From assembly GCF_003626655.1 (NCBI RefSeq), contig NZ_RBAN01000003.1, positions 62,001 to 126,000 on the forward strand: a stretch of 64,000 nucleotides of DNA, in the 5' to 3' direction. The stretch comes from Micromonospora costi. GTDB taxonomy: Bacteria; Actinomycetota; Actinomycetes; Mycobacteriales; Micromonosporaceae. Below, piece after piece: positions 32,134-41,821 of this stretch. The notes under the pieces are model-generated. The model worked only from the letters and a program-made list of their open reading frames with translations. It searched no databases and was not told the origin of the DNA. The first letter of the stretch is position 1; each line of letters starts with the position of its first letter. The position numbers and the translations under genes are program-made.

Positions 32134-32676
32134 CTAGTCCTCCTCGTGGCCGCCGCCCTCGGCGGCCTGCTGGGCCACCGCGTACCCCATCTGGAGGAAG
32201 TCGGACGCGGCCACCGCCGTGAGCGCCGTGGCCACCAGGCGGGTCAGCCGCGGAGCCAGCACCAGGCCGCCGGTGAGGCCGGTGGCGACCCAGACGGCGA
32301 GGCAGAACGGGCAGCTCAGCAGCTCCCCGATCGCGTGCCGGGTGGAGCTGCCCGAGTCGCGCACCTCCTCCATGACCTCGCCGCTGCCGATCGGCCGGTC
32401 GTAGCGGGTGAACGGGGCGCGCAGCGGGCTGGTCACCGCGTCCTTCGACAGCAGGCGGCTCAACTTGTGCGTGGCGATGGACAGCAGCACCACGTCGGAC
32501 GGAGCCGGACGCTCCGGCACCGGCCGCCCGGTCAGCCGGGCCGCGCCGGCGAGTGCCGCCGTCACGCCCGCGTACGTGCCCATGGCCGCCAGGTAGCCGC
32601 CGAGGGGGCGGTGTTCGTGCGGCGCGTACGCCTGGCGCAGCCGCGTCACCTTCTGCTTCAAGCCGTTGGGGGTCAC
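32134..32676 (-). CDS. DUF1360 family membrane protein
   Basis: A 180-residue protein with the features of DUF1360: THKLSRLLSKDAVTSPLRAPFTRY, a double Cys motif ELLSCPFCLAVWVA (about residues 119-132) inside a hydrophobic segment, and a second hydrophobic stretch TGLTGGLVLAPRLTRLVATALTAVAA. The CPFC pair could bind metal or form a redox disulfide. Function is not known for the family. GTG at 32676 has GGAG upstream; a longer reading is not conserved. Confidence 0.85.
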   Translation of the reverse strand: MTPNGLKQKVTRLRQAYAPHEHRPLGGYLAAMGTYAGVTAALAGAARLTGRPVPERPAPSDVVLLSIATHKLSRLLSKDAVTSPLRAPFTRYDRPIGSGEVMEEVRDSGSSTRHAIGELLSCPFCLAVWVATGLTGGLVLAPRLTRLVATALTAVAASDFLQMGYAVAQQAAEGGGHEED

Positions 32677-32780
32677 CCGGTCTCCTCGCTCCTCACGTCC
32701 TACGCGCCGGCGCACCGCCGGCGCGGCGTGCCGTCTCCCGCGGTCGGGTGGCGGGGTCGGCGCGGCCACCGGCCGCCGAC

Positions 32781-33116
32781 TCAGCCGGCCTGGAGGTTGT
32801 CGGCCACCTCGCGGGCCAGGTTGTCCAGCGCCTCGGTGGCCAGCCGGTCGGCGTCCGGACGGCCGGTCTCGCCGGCGAGGTCGAACCGGATGCGGGCGCC
32901 GCCGGAGTCCTCCGGGCCCACCCGGATCTCGGCCGTGAGGTCCGCCGGGGAGGGGGCGCGCCACCGCGCGCTCAGCTCCTCGCCCCGGATCTCCGGCGTC
33001 GGGGCGCCGTCGCTGCGCAGCGGCGCGGGCAACCAGGCGGACGCCCGGGCCGGATCGGTCGCGGTGTTGAAGACGACCTCCGGTGGCGCGGACATGCCGC
33101 GCTCGGCGTGCGCCAT
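32781..33116 (-). CDS. SRPBCC/START-like small protein
   Basis: A 111-residue soluble protein. The N-terminal phrase SAPPEVVFNTATDPARASAWLP is the typical first helix-strand of SRPBCC (polyketide-cyclase/START-like) domains, and TAEIRVGPEDSGGARIRFDLAG matches the later strands; the usual long C-terminal helix is EALDNLAREVADNL. Such proteins bind small hydrophobic ligands. ATG at 33116 overlaps the stop of the upstream gene by one base (TGATG), so they are co-translated. Confidence 0.72.
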   Translation of the reverse strand: MAHAERGMSAPPEVVFNTATDPARASAWLPAPLRSDGAPTPEIRGEELSARWRAPSPADLTAEIRVGPEDSGGARIRFDLAGETGRPDADRLATEALDNLAREVADNLQAG

Positions 33117-33457
33117 CACTCGTCCCGCAGCCGGCTCGGGTCGACCTCGCGGCCCGGGTGCCGGGCCAGGTACTCGGTCTCCAGCTCCGCGGTGCGACGC
33201 AGGTGGTGGGCGAGCGCGGAGTCGGACGCGTGCCGCAGCGTGTCCAGCCGGGTGCGGTGCAGGCTGTGCATCTCGCGGATCAGGTCCTCGTCGGTCAGCT
33301 CACCGGGGTCGACGCCCAGCTCGCCGTCCAGGTCCGGGCCGGCGGTGGCCGGGTCGGCGAGGTGGTCGCCGCTCCACTCGGTGACCCGCTCCTCCGGGCT
33401 GGCGTCGCTCGCGCCGCTCGACGGGTAGCCGTCCTGTCGTACGGATCCGGTCATCAT
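33116..33457 (-). CDS. DUF6158-like small protein
   Basis: A 113-residue hydrophilic protein ([17 protein letters not shown]...). The C-terminal half is a conserved helical block: [57 protein letters not shown] in three overlapping stretches, which I recognise as the actinobacterial DUF6158 pattern. Function is unknown. Two consecutive ATG codons at 33457 and 33454 are possible starts; GGGGGC upstream gives a weak site. It is coupled to the SRPBCC-like gene. Confidence 0.65.
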   Translation of the reverse strand: MMTGSVRQDGYPSSGASDASPEERVTEWSGDHLADPATAGPDLDGELGVDPGELTDEDLIREMHSLHRTRLDTLRHASDSALAHHLRRTAELETEYLARHPGREVDPSRLRDE

Positions 33458-33587
33458 CGCCCCCCTGGTCTCGTTTGGGCTGGCGTCTAGACGGTTGCCC
33501 ACAGCGGGTGCCACCAAACCACGCCACGTCGGCGACAACTACGACACCGCGTCGGAGAGCGCCGCCCGTCCCGGTACCCTCGATGCC

Positions 33588-34022
33588 ATGAAGCGGCTCT
33601 GGACCCCGGCGTGGATCGCACGCCACGTGGCCACGGTCGTGCTGGTCGTCGCGTTCCTCGCGCTGGGCTGGTGGCAGATCAGCCGGGCCGCCGGCGGCAA
33701 CACGCTCAGCTGGGCGTACGCATTCGAGTGGCCGATCTTCGCGGGGTTCGTGGTCTTCGTCTGGTGGCGTGAGGTGCGGCACACCCTGCGCGGCGGCGTC
33801 CTGCCCGTCGAGCAGGTCGCCGTCACTCCCGAGCCGACCGCCGTCGCGGGCGGCGGGCCCGACGGGCCGGCGGCGCGTCCGGTCGTCCGCCGGCCGGTCC
33901 GGGTGGCCCGGGTGCCGGCCGCGGCCGACGGTCCGGAGGACGCCGACCTGGCCGCCTACAACCGCTACCTGTCATGGTTGAACGCGAATCCGGGCGCGAA
34001 GCCCGGTGACTATCCCGGCTGA
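33588..34022 (+). CDS. Conserved actinobacterial two-TM protein (144 aa)
   Basis: Two transmembrane helices are clear ([19 protein letters not shown] at about residues 13-31, and [19 protein letters not shown] at about 43-61), followed by a basic [10 protein letters not shown] and a Pro/Val/Arg-rich cytoplasmic tail ending in [20 protein letters not shown]. The tail's last motif is conserved in the family of uncharacterised membrane proteins found next to DUF3817 genes in Actinobacteria. ATG at 33588 is chosen by the membrane topology. The DUF3817 gene starts 25 bp after its stop. Confidence 0.75.
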   Translation: MKRLWTPAWIARHVATVVLVVAFLALGWWQISRAAGGNTLSWAYAFEWPIFAGFVVFVWWREVRHTLRGGVLPVEQVAVTPEPTAVAGGGPDGPAARPVVRRPVRVARVPAAADGPEDADLAAYNRYLSWLNANPGAKPGDYPG

Positions 34023-34047
34023 GCCGGGTTCGGAAGGACGGACAGAG

Positions 34048-34374
34048 GTGGGCGGAGCCCTTACCCGGTACCGCGCGATCGCCTGGATCGTGGGTGTGGT
34101 GCTGATCGTGCTGGTCGTGATCGGGATGCCGCTGAAGTACGCGTTCGACAACCCGGTCGTCGTGGAGACCGTCGGCCCGGCGCACGGGTTCCTCTACATG
34201 GTCTACCTGGTGGCCGCCTTCGACCTGGGCCGCCGCGCGGACTGGCCGCTGAAGCGGATGCTCGCCGTGATGCTCGCGGGCACGGTGCCGTTCGTGTCCT
34301 TCTACGCCGAGCGGCGCGTGACGAACTGGCTGCACCGGCCCGCCGAGCGCACCCCGGAGCCGGTCGCCGGCTGA
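34048..34374 (+). CDS. DUF3817 membrane protein
   Basis: A 108-residue integral membrane protein with three hydrophobic segments. ALTRYRAIAWIVGVVLIVLVVIG leads into PLKYAFDNP, then GPAHGFLYMVYLVAAFDLGRR (the DUF3817 signature with a conserved His), and MLAVMLAGTVPFVSFYAERR. Function is not established. GTG at 34048 with GGAAGGA nine bases upstream is preferred to GTG at 34006. Same operon as the preceding two-TM protein. Confidence 0.85.
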   Translation: MGGALTRYRAIAWIVGVVLIVLVVIGMPLKYAFDNPVVVETVGPAHGFLYMVYLVAAFDLGRRADWPLKRMLAVMLAGTVPFVSFYAERRVTNWLHRPAERTPEPVAG

Positions 34375-34402
34375 CAAGCGGCCCAGTTCGATCCCGGCTG
34401 AG

Positions 34403-34444
34403 CCGGTCGGCGCCGGTGGGGTCGGCCCGGCCGGCGCCGACCGG
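34403..34444. terminator. Bidirectional hairpin terminator
   Basis: A perfect 14-bp stem CCGGTCGGCGCCGG / CCGGCGCCGACCGG with a 14-base loop ends directly at the stop codon of the convergent DUF6232-like gene. Confidence 0.8.
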
Positions 34445-34972
34445 TCAGCGGCTCGGTCGCCAGGGGTCGACCGAGGCCAGCGGCTCGTTCCAGCCGCCGT
34501 ACCGGTTCATCTCCCGGGCCCGCACGAGCGCCCGGGTGACCTGGCCGAACTGCCGTTCGTCGTCGGTGCTGAACAGCAGCACCTCCTCGCCCCGGTAGAT
34601 GCCCCGCAACTCGTACGCGGGCGGCCGCCAGCGGTCGCCCGCCAGCGCGAGCAGCGCGGGCACGAGCAGGACCGCTCCGAAGATCAGGTACGCCCCGGCG
34701 GTGAGCCGTTGCAGCCCACCGCTGAAGCCGAGCAGCAGGCCCACTCCGCCGATCATCGCTCCGCTCGTGGCCACGGCCCGGACGGCGATCCGGTCGTGGG
34801 GGCCGCGGGTGCTGCGCAGGTGGGTCAGGTGGGCGACCCGGAAGGTGTTGCGGCCCACGGTGAACCGGTCGATCGTCACGATGATGCCGGGCCGTGCGTA
34901 GAGCAGCGTGTTCCTCGAGCCGGTCACCCTGGGTGATCCCGGCACCCGTGTGGTCGCGCCTTCAGGATTCAC
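34445..34972 (-). CDS. DUF6232-like membrane protein
   Basis: A 175-residue protein. TLLYARPGIIVTIDRFTVGRNTFRVAHLTHLRSTRGPHD matches the beta-rich N-terminal block of the actinobacterial DUF6232 family in overlapping parts, followed by two adjacent membrane helices (SGAMIGGVGLLLGF and AYLIFGAVLLVPALLALAG) and a soluble C-terminal part, ELRGIYRGEEVLLFSTDDERQFGQV. Role unknown, possibly a membrane-tethered PH-like domain. The start at 34972 is the first ATG after the preceding non-coding region and has no strong ribosome-binding site. Confidence 0.72.
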   Translation of the reverse strand: MNPEGATTRVPGSPRVTGSRNTLLYARPGIIVTIDRFTVGRNTFRVAHLTHLRSTRGPHDRIAVRAVATSGAMIGGVGLLLGFSGGLQRLTAGAYLIFGAVLLVPALLALAGDRWRPPAYELRGIYRGEEVLLFSTDDERQFGQVTRALVRAREMNRYGGWNEPLASVDPWRPSR

Positions 34973-35475
34973 GTCATTCCTCCCGCGGCGGTTCGCCGGG
35001 TCGGCCCGTCGACGTCGGAGGCATCAATGCCGGTCGACGGGAATCCCGGCCCCGCGGGTTCATTGTGTTGTGGCCCTGCCAGCGAAGACCGCCGTTTAAC
35101 CGACTCACCGACCAGGCACGCGGGCGGGGCATGACCAGGAATGGGAATCCATTTCCGTCTTTGTCGGTTATCACGTGTTGCTGTCCGGCGGCATACGCCC
35201 AGAACGACGAATGCCATTGTCTGAACAAAAGCGACAAGCCTGGCGCGTCCTCCGCGTGGACGCCTCGTTGGTGATCACAGTGGGTCACGCGTCGCAGCGG
35301 ACGCTTCCCGCCACTTTGCCAACATTCGTCCCGTCTTCCACTGCGGGCGACTCCCGTCCCGGGTTAGGTTGGGCGGGCCGGCCCGGCCCAGCGCCCACCA
35401 TCCGGAGGGCCCCGGTCCGGTGTCGCCGGGGGCGTCAGCACCCACCGGCGGCCGTGGGAGAGGAGCCTTTCGCTC
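34973..35475. other. 503-bp non-coding region upstream of the NlpC/P60 gene; partly AT-richer
   Basis: No convincing gene. A stretch at about 35130-35290 is clearly less GC-rich than the window average and holds a small hairpin AATGG-GAAT-CCATT near 35141-35155. Cell-wall hydrolase genes of this type are often controlled by a c-di-AMP riboswitch in Actinobacteria. I did not find that riboswitch's conserved blocks, but the length of the leader leaves room for RNA-level control. Confidence 0.5.
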
Positions 35476-36453
35476 TTGTCATCCCTGAAGACCAACCTGC
35501 TGCGCACCCTGGCGGTCGCCGGCCTGTCGGCCGCTCTGGTCGCCCCCGCGGCGGCGGCTCACGCCGAACCGTCCCCCGCCGACCTGACCCGGCGGATCGA
35601 ACGGTCCTCGGCCGAGCTGGAGCGGGTCGTGGAGTCGTACAACAAGATCCGCGAGGACATCAAGGCGAACGAGGCCGCGGTGGTCCGATTACAGTCGCGG
35701 ATCGGCCCGCTCGAACGGGAGGCCGCGCAGAGCCGGGCCGACCTGGGTGAGTTCGCGGCGACGGCGTACAAGACGGGTGGGCTGCGGACCGCGGACGCGC
35801 TGCTGCGTCCCGGCGGGTCGGCCGCCCTGATCGACCGGCTCGGCACCATCGATCGGCTGACGCAGCAGCGCCAGGAACGGATCGACGGATTCACGACCAG
35901 CCAGCGCCGGCTCATCGACGAGAAGAACCGGCTGAACACCGTGCTCGCGCGCCAGGCCGCCCAGGCCCGCACGCTGGCCACCACGAAGACGCGTATCGAA
36001 CGCGACCTCGCGAGGCTCTACGAGCTGCGGCGCGAGGCGTACGGTCGGGCGACCGAGGCTCCGTCCGCGCCCCGGGCGCAGGCCGCCGCGGAGGCTCCGG
36101 CCGTGTCCGGCCAGGCCGGCGTCGCCGTCCGCTACGCCTACGGCGCCATCGGAAAGCCGTACGTCTGGGGCGGGTCCGGGCCGGACGGCTACGACTGCTC
36201 GGGTCTCACCTCGGCGGCCTGGCGGGCCGCCGGGAAATCCCTGCCGCACAACGCCCGGATGCAGTGGGGCGCCGTCGCCCACATCGGCCGCGGCGAATTG
36301 CGCCCGGGTGACCTGGTGTTCTACAGCGGTCTCGGGCACGTCGCCTTCTATGTCGGCGGCGGCCAGGTGATCGACGCGCCGAGCGCCGGCCGCAACGTGC
36401 TCAAGCGCGGCATGAACCTGATGCCCATCCACGGCTACGGTCGCGTGCGCTGA
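35476..36453 (+). CDS. Secreted NlpC/P60 peptidoglycan endopeptidase (RipA-like)
   Basis: A 325-residue secreted enzyme. The signal peptide ends at AAAAHA-EP (about residue 31). Residues ~35-195 form a coiled coil (LTRRIERSSAELERVVESYNKIRED...). The C-terminal NlpC/P60 domain (about 215-325) has the catalytic Cys in YDCSGLTSAAW, the His in LGHVAFYVGGG and a polar third residue in HGYGRV; these enzymes cut D-Glu-(meso)DAP bonds in stem peptides. TTG at 35476 is the start, with GAGAGGAG ten bases upstream. It contains a rare TTA codon at 35689-35691 (codon 72). A 16-bp hairpin follows. Confidence 0.93.
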   Translation: MSSLKTNLLRTLAVAGLSAALVAPAAAAHAEPSPADLTRRIERSSAELERVVESYNKIREDIKANEAAVVRLQSRIGPLEREAAQSRADLGEFAATAYKTGGLRTADALLRPGGSAALIDRLGTIDRLTQQRQERIDGFTTSQRRLIDEKNRLNTVLARQAAQARTLATTKTRIERDLARLYELRREAYGRATEAPSAPRAQAAAEAPAVSGQAGVAVRYAYGAIGKPYVWGGSGPDGYDCSGLTSAAWRAAGKSLPHNARMQWGAVAHIGRGELRPGDLVFYSGLGHVAFYVGGGQVIDAPSAGRNVLKRGMNLMPIHGYGRVR

Positions 36454-36465
36454 CCCCCGGCACGC

Positions 36466-36504
36466 GGAACGGCCGGCGTCCCCCTATCGGACGCCGGCCG
36501 TTCC
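36466..36504. terminator. Strong bidirectional terminator
   Basis: A perfect 16-bp stem GGAACGGCCGGCGTCC and its complement with a 7-base loop lie between the convergent NlpC/P60 and sigma-factor genes; TCGTCATT follows on the + strand. Confidence 0.9.
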
Positions 36505-36521
36505 TCGTCATTACTACCAGC

Positions 36522-37511
<990 letters not shown>

Positions 37512-37561
37512 CCCCACGTCCGTCAGCCCCCCGTAACTTCCGCTGTGCCCGTCGGTGCTGA

Positions 37562-37589
37562 CACCTACACAACAGATGAGACGTGTCAG
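37562..37589 (-). promoter_or_regulatory. Candidate promoter of the sigma-factor gene
   Basis: Read on the minus strand: CTGACA (37584-37589), a 16-bp spacer, and TAGGTG (37562-37567), giving a 5' leader of roughly 45 bases before the ATG at 37511. Confidence 0.5.
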
Positions 37590-38066
37590 GGATTCCATGT
37601 CGTGAGTCGAAAGTGTCACGAATGCCTGAGTAGTAGCTGAGAGCACGGTCCATGTTTGCTGTCAGCTCCCCGCCGGGTTGCTCGCCGATGGGCACCACGC
37701 ACGGGGTCGGTGGATCGACGGATCGCCGTCCGCCCCTTCAATGGCAACACCGCTCGTCGGTGGGGACAGCGACCCGGGTCACCAGCCTGGTGCGATCCTG
37801 GTCACTGCCGAATACGCACCAGCGGTCGGGTCGGTTCATCCACGGGATCGGTATTACCCCGCGCCATGGTGAACAATCCGCTGCCCGGTTCTATGCCCGG
37901 GCCCGGGGAGCGCGGCCGGAGATCAAAGTCGGGCACCTGACGGAAGGCCGGGTGATCTCCGTTGCGCCGGCCCCGGGCGGCCCGGGACGGCGGATACCCG
38001 ACGCCGGTGATCCGGCGTTGATCAGGACGTGCTGGCGGGCGGACGTGACGGACGTCGCCGGCGCGG
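37590..38066. other. 477-bp gap between the sigma-factor promoter and murQ 3' end; no gene seen
   Basis: No reading frame looks coding. A small perfect hairpin ACGCCGG-TGAT-CCGGCGT (38001-38018) lies 49 bp beyond the murQ stop and could end the murR-murQ transcript. The rest is unassigned. Confidence 0.5.
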
Positions 38067-39026
38067 TCAGGGGGCGAGCAGGGCGAGGGCGCCGCGTACC
38101 TGGTCGGCCGAACGGGCCAGGGCGGTGCGTGCGGCCGGGATCCCGGCACCGGAGACCAGCGACACCAGGGCGACCTTCAGGTCGCCGTCGGCCTCGGTGA
38201 GCGCCCGCCGGGACACCTCCTCCGAGCAGCCCGTCGCCTCCACCAGGATCGAGATCATCCGGCCGCGGAGCTTGGCGTTGGTCGCCACCATGTCGATCAT
38301 GAGGTTCGAGTAGACCCGGCCCAGGCGGACCATCACAGCGGTCGAGAACGCGTTGAGCACCAGCTTCTGCGCGGTGCCCGCCTTCATCCGGGTCGACCCG
38401 GTGACCACCTCCGGTCCGGTGTCCACCCCGATGAAGACGTCCACCGAGCCGGCCGCCTCCGCCTCCGGATTGGCGCACACCAGCACCGTCGCGGCGCCCT
38501 TGGCGCGGGACGCGGCGAGCGCGCCCAGGACGTACGGGGTGCGCCCGCTCGCGGCCAAACCGACCACGAGATCACCGGTGCGTACGCAGTCGGCCGCGTC
38601 GGCGGCGCCGCCCCGGTCGTCGTCCTCGGCGTCCTCGACGGCCCGCCAGACCGCGTCCGGCCCGCCCGCCAGGTGGGCGCAGAACCAGTCCCGGGGTGAG
38701 TTGAAGGTGGGGGCCAGCTCGGCCGCGTCGAGCACGCCGAGCCGGCCTGACGTGCCGGCGCCGAAGTAGTGCACCCGGTGGCCGCCCCGCAGCGCCGCCA
38801 CGGCCAGGTCGACGGCGGCGGCGATCTCGTCGAGCACCTCGGCGACCGCGGCCGGCACCCGGCGGTCCGCGTCGTTGATCACCGTGAGCACGTCCCGGGT
38901 CGACATCAGGTCGAGATCGGCGCTGAGCGGGTTGCGGTGTTCGGTGGGGGCGCCCACCCGGACGGCCGGGCGGGCGGCCGGTGCGGGTGACGACACCTCG
39001 TCCGGCTCCACGGCGCCGGCCGTCAT
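38067..39026 (-). CDS. murQ: N-acetylmuramic acid 6-phosphate etherase
   Basis: Cleaves the lactyl ether of MurNAc-6-phosphate to GlcNAc-6-phosphate and D-lactate in cell-wall recycling. The 319-residue length is normal. SIS-domain signatures are present: RVHYFGAGTSGRLGVLDAAELAPTF (in two overlapping stretches), VGLAASGRTPYVLGAL, and GSTRMKAGTAQKLVLNAFST. A C-terminal helical UBA-like tail follows (RALTEADGDLKVALV). Its ATG overlaps the stop of the regulator gene (ATGA). The recycling sugar transporter or kinase that normally makes its substrate is not in this window. Confidence 0.96.
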   Translation of the reverse strand: MTAGAVEPDEVSSPAPAARPAVRVGAPTEHRNPLSADLDLMSTRDVLTVINDADRRVPAAVAEVLDEIAAAVDLAVAALRGGHRVHYFGAGTSGRLGVLDAAELAPTFNSPRDWFCAHLAGGPDAVWRAVEDAEDDDRGGAADAADCVRTGDLVVGLAASGRTPYVLGALAASRAKGAATVLVCANPEAEAAGSVDVFIGVDTGPEVVTGSTRMKAGTAQKLVLNAFSTAVMVRLGRVYSNLMIDMVATNAKLRGRMISILVEATGCSEEVSRRALTEADGDLKVALVSLVSGAGIPAARTALARSADQVRGALALLAP

Positions 39027-39937
39027 GCCCGCCTCCGTCCGCCGCCCACCCGGTGTGACTGGACGGCCTCGGCGGTCACCTCGAGGGCCTTCTTCGCCCG
39101 GGCCCGGTTCCGGGCGGCCACGCCGACGAAGAGGCAGTCGACGACGGTGAGCTGGGCGAGGCGACTCGCCATCGCTCCGGAGCGGTAGGTCGTCTCCCGG
39201 GCCGCCGTGGTGAGCACGAAGTCGGCCACCTCGGTTATCGGGGAGCGCGGGAAGTTGGTGAGCGCCACCGTGGCGGCGCCGCGGGCGCGGGCCTGCTCGA
39301 GCACCTCGATCACGTCGGAGGTGGTGCCGGTGTGCGAGATGCCGACGGCCACGTCGCCCCGCCCCAGCAGCGCCGCCGACGTGAGCGCGGTGTGCACGTC
39401 CGGAAAGTAGAAGGCGGTGCGGCCGATGCGGTGGAGCTTCTGCTGGAAGTCCGACGCCACGAAGCCGCTCGCGCCGGCGCCGTAGACGTCGATCCGGCCG
39501 GCGCCCGCGATCGCGTCGACCACCTGCTCGCAGACGGCCGGGTCGAGCTGCTCGGCGGTCTCCTCCACGGCCCGGGCGTCGTTGAAGGCGATCGTCGCGA
39601 TGATCTGGGCCAGGTCGGCGCCGGGCGGGATGTCACCGCCGACCACCCGGGCGTCCGGGGGCTCCACGCGGCGGGCGGCCTCGGCGGCGAGCCGGATGCG
39701 TAGCTGCGGGTAGCCGTCCATGCCGACCGAGCGGCAGAACCGGATGACGGTCGCCTCGGAGGTCTCGGCTGCGGTGGCGAGATCCGTGATCGTCCGGCGT
39801 GCGGCGTCGGCCGGGTCGGCGACGACCAACCGGGCGACCCGCTGTTCGGCCGGCGACAGCGACGGGAGCAAGCCACTGATGTGGACGATCAGTCCACCAG
39901 GCTCGTGACTCGCAGAAATCTTCGGACTCTTCGCCAC
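39023..39937 (-). CDS. MurR/RpiR family transcriptional regulator
   Basis: A 304-residue regulator. The N-terminal RpiR-type HTH reads SLSPAEQRVARLVVADPADAARR...ITDLATAAETSEATVIRFCRSVGMDGYPQL (two stretches). The C-terminal SIS domain (RIDVYGAGASGFVASDFQQKL; GISHTGTTSDVIEVLE) probably senses a phosphosugar, plausibly MurNAc-6-P given coupling to murQ by a 4-bp overlap. The start is GTG at 39937. An exact inverted repeat TGAAA-N5-TTTCA lies 3 bp upstream of that start, suggesting autoregulation of the murR-murQ operon. Confidence 0.92.
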   Translation of the reverse strand: MAKSPKISASHEPGGLIVHISGLLPSLSPAEQRVARLVVADPADAARRTITDLATAAETSEATVIRFCRSVGMDGYPQLRIRLAAEAARRVEPPDARVVGGDIPPGADLAQIIATIAFNDARAVEETAEQLDPAVCEQVVDAIAGAGRIDVYGAGASGFVASDFQQKLHRIGRTAFYFPDVHTALTSAALLGRGDVAVGISHTGTTSDVIEVLEQARARGAATVALTNFPRSPITEVADFVLTTAARETTYRSGAMASRLAQLTVVDCLFVGVAARNRARAKKALEVTAEAVQSHRVGGGRRRA

Positions 39938-39940
39938 GGA

Positions 39941-39955
39941 TGAAACTTACTTTCA
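39941..39955 (-). promoter_or_regulatory. Probable MurR/RpiR operator TGAAACTTACTTTCA
   Basis: An exact inverted repeat TGAAA-N5-TTTCA immediately before the regulator start codon. Arms of this kind (GAAA/TTTC) are typical for RpiR-family sites. Binding here would block either transcription or ribosome access to the murR-murQ operon. Confidence 0.7.
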
Positions 39956-40234
39956 CGAGGCGTGAGCGTCAACCATGACTGCGCGTGTTGGGGAAAGTAC
40001 CGCCGCCGTACTCCGTCCCGCGGGACAGCGTGCCATCCCCACGGTGCCGACGCGTCAGCCGCCGGGCCGGCTCCACCATCCCGGAGGGCGGCCCGCGGCG
40101 CGGGCATCCGGGCCAGGTCCAACCGTACGGCGTCGACGGGCGGCCGGTCCGGCAGGCCGGGATCGGACGACCCGGCGTCACCCGCGGGGACACCCGGGCC
40201 ACCGCCGGAGGCGGGCGGCGCTAGCGTGTGCCGC

Positions 40235-40927
40235 ATGGCGCGACGCAGTGTGCTGGTCACCGGAGGCACGGGTGGGCTGGGCGGGGCGGTCACGGCCGCC
40301 TTCGTGGAGGCGGGCTGGCGGGTGGTCTTACCGCAGCGGCCGAGCGGGACTCCGACGGCCCCGGCGGCCGGCGACGCGGACCGGCCGGTCGCGGACCTCA
40401 CCGACCCGGAGTCCGTCGCCCGGGCCGTGGCGGCGGCCGCCGGCGACCCGTCGGCGCCGTTGCGCGCCGTCGTGAACCTGGTCGGCGGGTACGCGAGCGG
40501 CGGCCTCGTGCACGAGACCCCGGTCGAGGAGTTCGAGCGGATGTTCACGGCGAACCTCCGCCCCACCCACCTGGTCACCCGGGCGGCGCTGCCGCACCTC
40601 GTGGCGGCCGGCGGCGGGGCGGTGGTGTGCGTCTCCGCCCGGGCGGCGACCAACCCCTTCCCCGGGGCGGCCGGCTACGCCACCGCCAAGGCGGCCGTGC
40701 TCGCCTTCGCCAACGCGGTGGCCGTCGAGTACCGCCGCTTCGGTGTGCGGTGCAACACGGTGCTGCCCAGCGTCATCGACACCCCGGCCAACCGGGCCGC
40801 CCAGCCGGACGCCGACCACTCACGCTGGGTCGCCCCGGCGGAGATCGCCTCGGTGATCCGGTTCCTGGCCTCCGACGAGTCGTCACCGACCAGCGGCGCG
40901 GCGGTGCCGGTCTACGGCCGGGCCTGA
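40235..40927 (+). CDS. Short-chain dehydrogenase/reductase
   Basis: A 230-residue SDR oxidoreductase. VLVTGGTGGLGGAV at the N-terminus binds the dinucleotide, VNLVGGYASGG replaces the NNAG-type strand, and the catalytic YxxxK reads GYATAKAAV with a Ser in CVSARAA. The C-terminal block LPSVIDTPANRAAQPDADHSRWV and SDESSPTSGAAVPVYG is typical. Substrate unknown. ATG at 40235 places the first strand correctly. It has a rare TTA codon at 40328-40330 (codon 32), so its translation may depend on a bldA-like tRNA. Confidence 0.9.
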   Translation: MARRSVLVTGGTGGLGGAVTAAFVEAGWRVVLPQRPSGTPTAPAAGDADRPVADLTDPESVARAVAAAAGDPSAPLRAVVNLVGGYASGGLVHETPVEEFERMFTANLRPTHLVTRAALPHLVAAGGGAVVCVSARAATNPFPGAAGYATAKAAVLAFANAVAVEYRRFGVRCNTVLPSVIDTPANRAAQPDADHSRWVAPAEIASVIRFLASDESSPTSGAAVPVYGRA

Positions 40928-40935
40928 GACCGCCG

Positions 40936-41664
40936 TCACGGGCCGGTCCGGGCCGCCAGCGACTCCGCGCCCGCGTCTCCGGCCGGCGGGGCGTCCCGTG
41001 ACCCGTCGCCGGCCGGGTCGGGCCCGTGCCGACCGGGGAACAGGCCGTCGAGGTGGTCGCGGATCTGCCGGGACACCTCCTCGGGCGACGCGCCCGCGTC
41101 GACCAGGACGAAGGTCGGGTACTCCGGCAGCGCCCGGTAGGCGGTGTCCGCGGCCGTGAGCCAGCCCATCGTCTCGTGGTCGGTGCCCCGCCGCTCGATC
41201 CGCCGGTACGCCTCGGCCGGGTCCACGGCGAGCAGGAACGTCACCTGCGGCCGCGGGAAGACCCGGTAGCCGGCGCGCGCAAGCCGTTCCCAGCGGTGCC
41301 CGCCGTGTGCGCGGATGCTGGCGTACTGGCAGGCGGCGTACCGGTCCATCACCGCCGTCCGGCCGGTGAGAAGGCAACTGACCAGCGCGGCGGCGATCGC
41401 GAGCCAGCGCAGCACCGACTCCACCGCGAGCAACCCGTCGCGGCCGACGAGCCGCTGCGCGTCCGGACGGCCGAGGCGGTGGGCGAGCCGGCCGAGCCAG
41501 CGCCGGCCCCCGGCGTTGCGGTGGTAGGTGGCAGGGCGCCCGGCCGCGGTGAGCTCCTCGGCGAGCCGGTGCGCCTGGGTGGTCTTGCCCGAGCCGTCGA
41601 TGCCGATCAGGGCGACGGTGCGCAACCGGCCCGGGTGGCGGCGCCTCCGCAGTGATCTCACCAC
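40936..41664 (-). CDS. Thymidylate-kinase-like P-loop kinase
   Basis: A 242-residue kinase-like protein. The P-loop GIDGSGKTTQ (residues 21-30) is the thymidylate kinase form, and VMDRYAACQYASIRAHGG (about 105-122) has the DRY motif. However, an internal hydrophobic run (LRWLAIAAALVSCLLTG) and a Pro/Asp-rich C-terminal tail are unusual for a housekeeping Tmk. It may act on another nucleotide or sugar-nucleotide. Start is GTG 41664, with a second GTG directly after it. It is convergent with the SDR gene, eight bases apart. Confidence 0.78.
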   Translation of the reverse strand: MVRSLRRRRHPGRLRTVALIGIDGSGKTTQAHRLAEELTAAGRPATYHRNAGGRRWLGRLAHRLGRPDAQRLVGRDGLLAVESVLRWLAIAAALVSCLLTGRTAVMDRYAACQYASIRAHGGHRWERLARAGYRVFPRPQVTFLLAVDPAEAYRRIERRGTDHETMGWLTAADTAYRALPEYPTFVLVDAGASPEEVSRQIRDHLDGLFPGRHGPDPAGDGSRDAPPAGDAGAESLAARTGP

Positions 41665-41821
41665 CTTGCCCAGGCTATCGGACCCACGCTCTCCGGGCCG
41701 GCACTATGTCCCGGTTATGCCGTGTTCGCACCTAACCGCCACCGACGCAGGTGTGGGCGACCGGAATGCCGGGTATCGAAGTTGGAATCAACCGCCAGTT
41801 CACGACCGACGGGAGACCCAG

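Noticed and set aside
34973..35475. c-di-AMP (ydaO-type) riboswitch before the NlpC/P60 gene
   Set aside because: Expected on biological grounds, but I could not find the conserved core. A covariance-model search would decide.
37652..38200. 182-codon frame between the sigma-factor gene and murQ
   Set aside because: No ribosome-binding site, Arg/Pro/Gly-rich translation typical of a chance frame, and it runs into murQ on the opposite strand.
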